Of a stretch of DNA of 44,574 nt, positions 35,355 through 43,600 are shown piece by piece. How positions within the stretch are numbered: the stretch's first letter is position 1; each line of letters starts with the position of its first letter. Location: contig JAFDXH010000273.1 of the NCBI GenBank assembly GCA_018268075.1, forward strand, positions 1 through 44,574, given 5' to 3'. The stretch comes from Bacteroidota bacterium (GTDB taxonomy: Bacteria > Bacteroidota > Bacteroidia > Chitinophagales > Chitinophagaceae). The notes below the pieces were generated by a model. The model was not told where the DNA came from. It saw only the letters and a list, made by a program, of their open reading frames with translations, and did not search any database. Made by a program: the position numbers and the translations under genes.

Positions 35355-36709
35355 TGAATCAAAAGAAAATAAATGATTGGGTAAAACCGGGGATATATAG
35401 TGGGTTACAAAAGGCATCAATTCCTGTATTTGGATTATTAAGCACCATGTTGCTTGCTCATAAAGTTTTAAGTAAGTCTGATATGGGCATCTGGGTATTG
35501 TTTTTGGTGGTTACTTCCTTTGCAGAGCTTTTTAGAAGTGGTATTGTGCGTACATCGCTTATTAAATATTTAAATTTCAGTAAGCCTCATGAGCAGTCTT
35601 TGGTGCTTTCGGCCGCTTTTTTTCTGAACGCTGCCATTACGCTTATTATATGTATCGCCCTGTTTTTTGGATCACATCAGATTGCTGGATTGTTGAAGGC
35701 GCCCGCTCTTGAACCAATGTTGCATATTTATGTTGCCACCCTTATTGTGTTGATTCCTTTTTCACACTTCGAATGGTTTATGTATGGGAAATCAATGTTT
35801 AAGGGAATCCTGATTATTTATGTAGTCAGGCAGGGGAGTGCTTTGGTAGGCATGTTTATTTATTTTTTAATTGAAGGCTCTGCTACCTTGTCGGCGCTTG
35901 TATATATTTATTCAGGTGGGGTAATTCTGGGGTTCATAAGTGGATTTTATTTTGTGAAGCAACATCTTGATTTGAAATTTGATTTAAGAAAAGACTGGCT
36001 TTTGCAATTGTGGAATTATGGTAAGTTCGTTTTTGGATCAAATGTTGGGACACTTGTTTTTAGAAATGCAGATCAATTTATGCTTTCTAACATCACAGCT
36101 AATACCTCACTCGTTGCCTCTCAAAATATAGGCACTCGCATCATGAATATTGCAGATATCCCTTCTCAGGTTATTGGCGATATCCTTTTTCCGAAGAGCT
36201 CAAACCCTGATCTGTCAAACAATGCAAGCCGGATTAAATATTTTTACGAGAAGGCAGTAGGTGCGTCACTCTCTTTTGTTCTGCCTTTTATCTTTATGGT
36301 TTTAATATTTCCTAAAGCACTTTTATTCGTTCTGGCAGGAGATAAATATTATGATGCAATTCCTTATCTTCGGTTGATATCTGTAACAGCTATATTTCTC
36401 GCATTTCTTAAGCAGTGGGGAGTTATCATTGATTCAACGGGGAGGCCTCAGGTTAATTTTATGATCTTAATGCTCCTTGCTATTTTGGAAATTTCATTCT
36501 GTTTTTTATTCATTCCTCATTTTGGCCTGGAGGGCGCAGCCTATTCGCTGGTCTCTACTCATATTATAGGGTTTGTAATTACCCAGTTGTTACTTCATCA
36601 TTATTTTAAAATTAAATTTGTAAACTGTTTTAAATATGCTTTTCAATATTATCCACAATTATTTAAATTAATTCGGGACAGGCTCTTTTTTAAATTCAAA
36701 TCAGCATGA
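35354..36709 (+). CDS. Wzx-like polysaccharide flippase
   Basis: This 451-residue membrane protein with about 12-14 helices has the MATE/MVF-type layout of oligosaccharide flippases. It turns the undecaprenyl-linked repeat unit to the outer face of the inner membrane. Visible features are the N-terminal ASIPVFGLLSTMLLAHKVLS, NADQFMLSNI near residue 235, and the paired-helix pattern through the chain. It starts in a one-base overlap with the acyltransferase stop and ends in a four-base overlap with the next gene. Confidence 0.88.
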   Translation: MNQKKINDWVKPGIYSGLQKASIPVFGLLSTMLLAHKVLSKSDMGIWVLFLVVTSFAELFRSGIVRTSLIKYLNFSKPHEQSLVLSAAFFLNAAITLIICIALFFGSHQIAGLLKAPALEPMLHIYVATLIVLIPFSHFEWFMYGKSMFKGILIIYVVRQGSALVGMFIYFLIEGSATLSALVYIYSGGVILGFISGFYFVKQHLDLKFDLRKDWLLQLWNYGKFVFGSNVGTLVFRNADQFMLSNITANTSLVASQNIGTRIMNIADIPSQVIGDILFPKSSNPDLSNNASRIKYFYEKAVGASLSFVLPFIFMVLIFPKALLFVLAGDKYYDAIPYLRLISVTAIFLAFLKQWGVIIDSTGRPQVNFMILMLLAILEISFCFLFIPHFGLEGAAYSLVSTHIIGFVITQLLLHHYFKIKFVNCFKYAFQYYPQLFKLIRDRLFFKFKSA

Positions 36710-37911
36710 TGAATCAATGTGTTATTATGTTTGGGTTGCAATCCTGGGATATTGAAATAGGAAGTAATTTTAAAAATATTGCACGGATTATCAGTCAGCA
36801 AAACCGCGTTTTATATGTGAATAGGCCACTGGACACAGTAAGACGTGTAAAGCATTATAGACAAAGTGATGTACAAAAGCGATTGGATAGTATTAGGGGA
36901 AAAGTTAAGCCGATAGAAGAGGTAGAGAAAAATATTTGGGTACTTAACCCAAGAGTTACCCTACTTTCAATCAATAATTTATTTCCTGGGAAAATTTATA
37001 ATTTTCTCAATAAAAGCAACTGCAGAAAACTGGCAAATGAAATTTTATTTTTTAGTAATGAGCTATCTTTTATAGACCCGGTTTTGATTATTGATAATGA
37101 TTTTTTTAATGGATTGTATCTCAAAGACCTTCTTAAGCCAGCAGTATTTATTTATTACTTGAGAGATTACTTGCTATCCCAAAAATATTTTATACGGCAT
37201 GGTAAGGTTTCAGAGCCTTTATTAATATCCAAGGCAGATGCAGTATGTGCAAATTCTTTATACCTGAAAAATTATGCATCGAAGTATAATGTACAAAGTT
37301 ATTACGTAGGACAGGGGTGCGAAGTACAAGAGTTTGTAAAAGAGGGGCAACCTTTGCCGCTCGACATGAGCACAATTTCTGGCCCAGTGATAGGATATTG
37401 TGGTATGCTTACCGCCAAAAGGTTAGATATTGATTTGATAGCCTTTATCGCCAACCAAAGGCCTGAGTGGAATGTGGTTTTGGTAGGCCCTTTAGATAAA
37501 GAGTTTTCTGAATCTGTATTGCCATCTTTAAAAAATGTCTTTTTATTAGGGGGCAAACAACCACATGAGTTGCCTGCCTATGTCAGGCATTTTGATATTT
37601 GTATAAATCCGCAATTATTGAATCAAATGACCATAGGCAACTATCCGCGTAAAATAGATGAATACCTTGCTGCGGGAAAACCTGTTGTGGCTACCCATAC
37701 CGAAACAATGAAATATTTTGAAGACGTGGTATATTTATGTGATGGAAAAGAGCAGTATATTTCTACAATAGAAAAAGCCCTGAAAGAGAAGGATAATAAT
37801 ACAATGAAGCAACAACGCATAGCATTTGCCCAATCACATACATGGGAGGCCTCGGTGGAGGAGATATATAAAGTAATAAACAAAATAATTGGAAAAAATG
37901 GAAGATTTTAA
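36706..37911 (+). CDS. Glycosyltransferase (GT-B, TuaH-like)
   Basis: The 401-residue protein has a two-Rossmann GT-B layout. The C-terminal domain shows IGYCGMLTAKRLDIDLIAFI (about residues 226-245), the strand VVLVGP, LPAYVRHFDICINP, and the donor-binding stretch YPRKIDEYLAAGKPVVAT. The N-terminal domain lacks a signal sequence, so it acts in the cytoplasm. It resembles the teichuronic-acid TuaH-like branch in recalled pattern; donor sugar is unknown. The ATGATG start at 36706 overlaps the flippase stop. The 3' end overlaps a 41-codon frame by 14 bases. Confidence 0.87.
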   Translation: MMNQCVIMFGLQSWDIEIGSNFKNIARIISQQNRVLYVNRPLDTVRRVKHYRQSDVQKRLDSIRGKVKPIEEVEKNIWVLNPRVTLLSINNLFPGKIYNFLNKSNCRKLANEILFFSNELSFIDPVLIIDNDFFNGLYLKDLLKPAVFIYYLRDYLLSQKYFIRHGKVSEPLLISKADAVCANSLYLKNYASKYNVQSYYVGQGCEVQEFVKEGQPLPLDMSTISGPVIGYCGMLTAKRLDIDLIAFIANQRPEWNVVLVGPLDKEFSESVLPSLKNVFLLGGKQPHELPAYVRHFDICINPQLLNQMTIGNYPRKIDEYLAAGKPVVATHTETMKYFEDVVYLCDGKEQYISTIEKALKEKDNNTMKQQRIAFAQSHTWEASVEEIYKVINKIIGKNGRF

Positions 37912-38023
37912 TTCTGATGAAACGGGCGAAGAAATGCGTAGTTCGGTTTTGACTGAGATACTTTCTTTATTGTTGGTTACGGCTGTATTAGCATCACTAT
38001 TTCTGAAAATCTTATATGGATAA
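37898..38023 (+). CDS. 41-residue single-helix membrane protein inside the polysaccharide operon
   Basis: An ATG at 37898 opens a 41-codon frame ending at TAA 38021-38023. The first 20 residues are polar and acidic (MEDFNSDETGEEM), followed by one helix of about 18 hydrophobic residues (ILSLLLVTAVLASLFLK) and the end ILYG. It overlaps the glycosyltransferase by 14 bases and the polymerase start by 8 bases, which is what a translationally coupled gene looks like and leaves no gap otherwise. I recognise no family. It may be a small partner of the polymerase. It could also be just a coupling frame. Confidence 0.6.
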   Translation: MEDFNSDETGEEMRSSVLTEILSLLLVTAVLASLFLKILYG

Positions 38024-39554
38024 GCTTATGTCTGCTCAGAATAATTCTACTGTTTTTCAAAAAATAGGGAGATGGACTAAGAGAGAGCTATTTATCAAAA
38101 ATCTCTACTCACCCTTAGGTTTGATCATATTGGGCTTAATTAGTGTTGGAGCGGGTGTGCTTGCATATTTAGAACTTCCGATTGTTACCTTTGGAATAAC
38201 GGGTGCATTGGCAGGGCTTATAATTTTTTATTACTGCCTCTTTAGGCCATTGACCGGTTATTACCTGGTAACACTACTTGCCTTTTTTGCATTTTATCCC
38301 AATCATATTTTAAATAGAGAACTTCCTTTGAGCACATTAGTAGAGGTGCTTTTGTGGGTAGTTTTTTTAGGTTCGTATATTCAAAAAAAAGATAAAACGG
38401 AGCGCAACTTTAATTCATTGGCCTCCACAGCCGTATCCATTGTATTGATAATATATACAGGGTTTCATCTGGTAGAATTTTTTAACCCTGATTTAGGCCG
38501 TAGAGAAGGATATTTTTTTGTAATGAGAAAATTTTTGGTCTTTATTTTTATTTATATAATGGCGTACCGCCTAATTGATACTCCTGAAAAAATGAAATAT
38601 TTTTTCAAATTCTGGATCGTGATGTCATTTATTGCGGCTGCCTACGGATGTTACCAGCAATGGTTTGGCTATCTGCCAATGGAAATGAGGTATATACGAA
38701 GCGATCCTGTAGAATATCAATTGATGAATCAGGGCGGTATTTTACGTAAATTTTCTTTCCTGTCTGATGTGGTTTCTTTTGGGGTGTTATCAGGTTCAAT
38801 GGCTGTGTTGACTTTGATATTCGCAATTAATGAAAAAAATAAAAAAAGGAAGAAACAGTTATTTTTTATGGCATTGATCATGGCCATGGGGATGTCTTAT
38901 TCAGGCACAAGAACTACAACAGTAATCATTCCTTCAGGAATTGCATTATACTTATTAATGACCATCAAAAGCCGCACTACACTGATTACTTTATTTGTAT
39001 CGGTAATGATTGGCTTTTTTATCATGTTTGCCCCGATAGATAATCCAGCATTAAACCGCATAAGAAGCACTTTTAATTCGAAGGATCCCTCATTGAATGT
39101 GAGAGATGTGAACCGTCATTATATCCAGCCATATATTTATGCGCATCCAATTGGTGGTGGAATAGCTACCAGCGGTGTGCCAGGCCGGCGATTTAATCCT
39201 TCTCACAGACTGGCAGGATATCCGCCAGATAGTGGGCTATTACAAATAGCAATGGAAATGGGACCAATTGGCCTGGGGCTAACACTTTTATTTTACCTAA
39301 CTATCCTTTACCAGTGTATCCATTATTATTTTAGGATGAAAAATCCCCGTTATAAGCTATATGCAGTAGGTGTAGCCGCCACATTATTTTCTATAATGAT
39401 TACACAATATGCTCAGGTTTCTATTGGTCAAATTCCGGGTGTATTCTTTTATATGTCCACTATTTCATTAATTAAAAGAATTAAAGAGTTTGATGATAAG
39501 GAACAAAATCTATTAGCAAATGCACAAACTTTAGATAAGTTTGTACATTCGTAA
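38016..39554 (+). CDS. Wzy-like O-antigen/exopolysaccharide polymerase
   Basis: This 512-residue membrane protein with about 12 helices belongs to the O-antigen ligase/polymerase group. It shows a large periplasmic loop late in the chain with the signature HPIGGGIATSGVPGRRF and PPDSGLLQIAMEMGPIGLGL (about residues 372-420), containing the conserved arginine and histidine region of the family. It polymerises repeat units outside the inner membrane. It starts with an 8-base overlap with the small upstream frame. Ligase versus polymerase cannot be separated by sequence; the Wzx-Wzz setting favours polymerase. Confidence 0.87.
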   Translation: MDKLMSAQNNSTVFQKIGRWTKRELFIKNLYSPLGLIILGLISVGAGVLAYLELPIVTFGITGALAGLIIFYYCLFRPLTGYYLVTLLAFFAFYPNHILNRELPLSTLVEVLLWVVFLGSYIQKKDKTERNFNSLASTAVSIVLIIYTGFHLVEFFNPDLGRREGYFFVMRKFLVFIFIYIMAYRLIDTPEKMKYFFKFWIVMSFIAAAYGCYQQWFGYLPMEMRYIRSDPVEYQLMNQGGILRKFSFLSDVVSFGVLSGSMAVLTLIFAINEKNKKRKKQLFFMALIMAMGMSYSGTRTTTVIIPSGIALYLLMTIKSRTTLITLFVSVMIGFFIMFAPIDNPALNRIRSTFNSKDPSLNVRDVNRHYIQPYIYAHPIGGGIATSGVPGRRFNPSHRLAGYPPDSGLLQIAMEMGPIGLGLTLLFYLTILYQCIHYYFRMKNPRYKLYAVGVAATLFSIMITQYAQVSIGQIPGVFFYMSTISLIKRIKEFDDKEQNLLANAQTLDKFVHS

Positions 39555-39580
39555 CCTGTTAGCTAAAACATTACATATTT

Positions 39581-40348
39581 ATGAGAAAGATAATGCTGAT
39601 TTTTTTAACTTCTTTTTTGGCAATGAGTCTTTTTGCCCAAAGAATTAATCAGGTGCCGGACAGCCTTAGAAAGAAACCCCCCGTACCGGTACGAGGTAAA
39701 ATTTCGAAAATAGACCCGGCCATTAACGATAAGCCTGTGACAGCTGATGATGAAATAAAAGCCAGGTTGATTAAGCTCGCTTTAAACAACCCTCAGGTAG
39801 CAATAGATAATTCAAATATCGAAATCGCAGAATTGAACCGGAAAAAAGCAGCCTCAAGCTGGCTAAGTTCCTTTAGTGTTGGCGGAAATGTGAATGAATT
39901 TGTTATTAATAATTCGCCTGCAGCTAATTTCTTTCCAAAATATAATTTTGGGGTGGCGGTGCCATTCGATATTTTCTCTAAGAGCTCTAATGAAAAAAGA
40001 GTAGCTAATGAAAACATAAAAATCGCCAATGCGCTAAAAATTCAAAACGAAAATCAATTGAAGGCAGATGTTTTGAGCAGATATGAAACCTTTAAGGAAC
40101 AAAAGGATTTACTTGCACTTCAAAATATTACGGTCGAGAACCATTATAGCGATTATCAGGCCGCGCAAAAGAATTTTTCTGATGGTTTGATATCAATTGA
40201 TGAATTAAATAAATTTTACCAGGCATACCTGGTTGAAAAAGTAAAAATAATCAGCATTACCAAAGACTTTAATATTGCTAAAATCCTCTTAGAGCAATTG
40301 ATAGGAGTGCCCGTTGAGAATGCACTTCAAGGTTTGTACACAGAATAA
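39581..40348 (+). CDS. TolC-like outer membrane protein, half length
   Basis: The 255-residue protein has a signal peptide (IMLIFLTSFLAMSLFAQ) and then a proline-rich segment. A single unit of the outer membrane efflux protein pattern follows: helix LIKLALNNPQVAIDNSNIEI, a beta segment (about residues 95-135), and a long helical hairpin LKADVLSRYETFKEQKDLLA with LISIDELNKFYQAYL. Full TolC-type proteins contain two such repeats and 420-500 residues, so this has half of one and would need to oligomerise differently. It is the last gene of the plus-strand assembly run, 26 bases after the polymerase. No Wza-type export protein is in the window. It may serve as or support the exit path. Confidence 0.75.
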   Translation: MRKIMLIFLTSFLAMSLFAQRINQVPDSLRKKPPVPVRGKISKIDPAINDKPVTADDEIKARLIKLALNNPQVAIDNSNIEIAELNRKKAASSWLSSFSVGGNVNEFVINNSPAANFFPKYNFGVAVPFDIFSKSSNEKRVANENIKIANALKIQNENQLKADVLSRYETFKEQKDLLALQNITVENHYSDYQAAQKNFSDGLISIDELNKFYQAYLVEKVKIISITKDFNIAKILLEQLIGVPVENALQGLYTE

Positions 40349-40664
40349 GAAGTATTAACATATTTTTTTTGATTTTTTACCTACTCATTATCAGTAAATT
40401 AGGGTGATTTTGGGGGAGGCGGTTTTTGTGGTATTAAAATGTGTATAAATATTCAGCCATCTTATTTCAATTATTACTTTTTTTGCCAAAATTTTTATAG
40501 AATAAAAGCGTTATAAATAAATAGTATAAAGGCTTCATTCTATGATAATCCTGACTATCCTTTTTACGAAAATGCCTCTTTATTAACTATTGTAGTTTTT
40601 TACAAGGTTTCTTTTGGGGTATGATGAAATTTATTAGAATTCTAATTTTGAAAAACCACCATTA
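40349..40664. other. AT-rich gene-free stretch before the second esterase gene
   Basis: The 316 bases hold no convincing frame and no tRNA. Near the downstream end a TAnnTTTG match (TAATTTTG, 40643-40650) lies 14 bases before the ATG at 40665. An upstream TTG lies at 40614-40616, but the 26-base spacing is long. No intrinsic terminator is visible after the TolC-like gene, so read-through into the esterase gene is possible. Confidence 0.45.
40643..40650 (+). promoter_or_regulatory. Putative -7 box upstream of the second esterase gene
   Basis: TAATTTTG matches TAnnTTTG and ends 14 bases before the ATG at 40665. The spacing to the nearest TTG is 26 bases, so support for the -33 element is weak. 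Confidence 0.35.
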
Positions 40665-43600
40665 ATGAGATTTAATTTCCTCCGGGTTATTTTTGCTGCA
40701 CTTCCTACATTTTTCTTTGCTAATCAAATGAAAGCGCAGCAGACCCTTGAAAAAATTGACGGATGGAATGCCTATGTGCATCTTCCGGATGATTATTATC
40801 AAACAGGAAGCGCAACCTATCCCGTAATTATATTTTTACCCGGTATTGGCGAAATAGGTACCAATGCTCCTGATGTAATTCAGAACGGGCCAGGTCACTT
40901 TATAGCTTCTGGCGATAAAATGCAGTTTGTTATCAATGGGCAAACTGTTAAGCCCATTGTGATTTCACTTCAACCGGTTTCAGCATGGCCTACAGCACCC
41001 ACCGTTAACACCAAAATTGATTCTATTGTAAAAAGATACAGGGTTGATTTGAACAGGATACATTTAACAGGGTTATCAATGGGTGGGTGGTCAATTGAGA
41101 ACTATGTGGATGGATATACTCCTTTATATACTAATCGCATTGCTTCCATGGTGGCCATGAGTGCGCCAGGCCCTGATAATGGTAATAGCAATATGAGCCA
41201 ATTTGCTCAAGGTGGAGGAAAATGGTGGGGCTTCGAAGGAACGCTTGATTATCGCAAAATGGATGAAATTCGGGATGCTATGAATAATGCAGTACCAGGT
41301 TCTGCCAGATATTATAATTATGTAGGTGGCCACTGTTGCTGGAATACATGGTACGATCCAAGCTGGAAAGACACCGATGGCGAAAGCATTTATACCTGGA
41401 TGCTGAAGCAATCGAGAGGTGGGCAAACCAACCAAAATCCTATTGTAAATGCAGGAAGTGATGTGACCATTACGCTCCCTGTTTCAACAGTTTCACTTAA
41501 CGGGGTTGCCTCTGATCCGGATGGTACCATAGTGTCTTATCAATGGACTAAATTGTCTGGACCCACTGGTGGAACCTTTTCAGCAGCTAATAGTGCAAAT
41601 ACAGATGTTACCGGGCTTACACAAGGAGTATATCAATTTCAGTTAAAAGTGACAGACAATGGCGGTGCAACAGCACAAGCTACAGTGAAGGTAACTGTAA
41701 ATGCAGCGGCAAATATTCCACCGACAGTAAGTGCAGGAAGCAATCAAACGATTACACTTCCGGTAAGTACAGTTACTTTAACAGGTACAGCTTCAGATTC
41801 GGATGGTATTATAGTATCTTACGAATGGACAAGATTATCAGGCCCTTCTGGAGGTACTTTCTCAGCAGCTAATAGCGCAAATACAGATGTATCATCACTT
41901 ACGCAAGGGGTATATTTATTTCAATTAAAAGTAACAGACAATGGCGGTGCTACAGCTCAGGCCACAGTGCAGGTGACTGTAAACGCAGCAGCAAATATTC
42001 CACCGGTTGCCAATGCCGGCGCTGATCAATCTATTACCTTACCAACAAGTTCAGTTTCATTAGCTGGAACGGGAAGTGATGCTGATGGATATATTACAGA
42101 TTATTTGTGGAGCCAGGTTTCGGGCCCATCTACAGCAAGTATTATCAATCCATCATCAGCTAATACAGATGTTACATCATTGCAAGAAGGAAATTACCAA
42201 TTTCAATTAAAAGTTACAGATAATTCCGGAGCTACTGCCACAAGTACCATGAACGTAACAGTAAATCCCAAATCCGCATTGTTAGGCTGCGGATGTGATG
42301 TTACTTTACCAATTATGCCTGATGGAGGCATTTATTTTACTAATGGGAATAATGGAATAAATGTAAAGCCGGGACAAAAAGTTTGCATTCAGGCAGGAAC
42401 TTATCCTTACATTAATATTAAGGGTCTTGTGGGAACAGCAGCCCAACCCATTACAATAATAAATTGCGGCGGGCAGGTATTAGTGGGTAGCGGGCCTACT
42501 TATTGTATCAGTATTCAAAATAGCCGATTTTTTCGTTTTACAGGAACAGGAACAGATGGTATAAAATATGGCTTTAAATCTTACTGGCCGGGTGGATTTG
42601 CCGGATCGGGATTATCTGTGCGAGATAGCTGTACTAATTTTGAAATAGACCACTATGAAGGCCAAAATGTAGAAAATGGAATTTTAGCAAAAATTGACCC
42701 ATATAATTGTACACCTGGAAACTATAGCACAGGTTGGGTGATTAAAGATATTTCCTATCATGATACTTATATTCATAACACAAAAGGTGAAGCCTATTAT
42801 ATCGGAAATACTGCATCTACTGTAGATGTAAATGATTGTAATGGAAATACAATTACTGTAGAACCTGTAAAGATTGATGGGATTAAGTTTTATAACAACA
42901 TTTGTGACTCAACTGGTTGGGATGGAATCCAAATTGCTGCTGCTACTCGTGCTGAAGTTTATAACAATCGCGTAACGAATTATGGAATGCAAAATATGAG
43001 TACGCAGCAAGCGGGTATTATTCTTGGCGGAAAAAGCAATGGGTCTGTTTATAATAATTATGTAAAAGGCGGAACGGGGCAAGGTATGGTGATAACTGGA
43101 TATGGAAGAACCAATATTTACAATAATGTAATTATAGATGCAGGTTGGGATAATACATCTGTCAGGCAGGATGCACTTGCAGTGGATGATCGGCCAATGC
43201 CTAATAATTTATATACCGGGTTTCAGGTATATATATTTAATAATACTGTGGTGAATGCGGGTAGAAGTAGCATTCATATTTTCAATTCTTATGGAACTAT
43301 GGCTACTGGTAATAAAGTTTACAATAATTTACTTGTTAAGCCCAATTACAATAGCCCCTATGGAAGCCCTTATTTAAAAGTAGATGGGAATACTGATTTA
43401 GATAGTACAAACAATATTCAATTATTACAGATTGCTGATGCAAATTTTGTAAGCGCCAATGATTATCACCTTGCTTACAATTCACCTGCAATTGATAAAG
43501 GAAGGGATGTTTACGCTTTGGGTGTTACTACTGATATTGATGGCGTTAGCCGCCCTCAGGGTAATGCCTTTGATGTAGGAGCTTATGAATTTAAATCTGG

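Noticed and set aside
41124-41435. Minus-strand 103-codon frame inside the second esterase gene
   Set aside because: It lies antisense to the hydrolase domain, whose catalytic motifs are clear on the plus strand.
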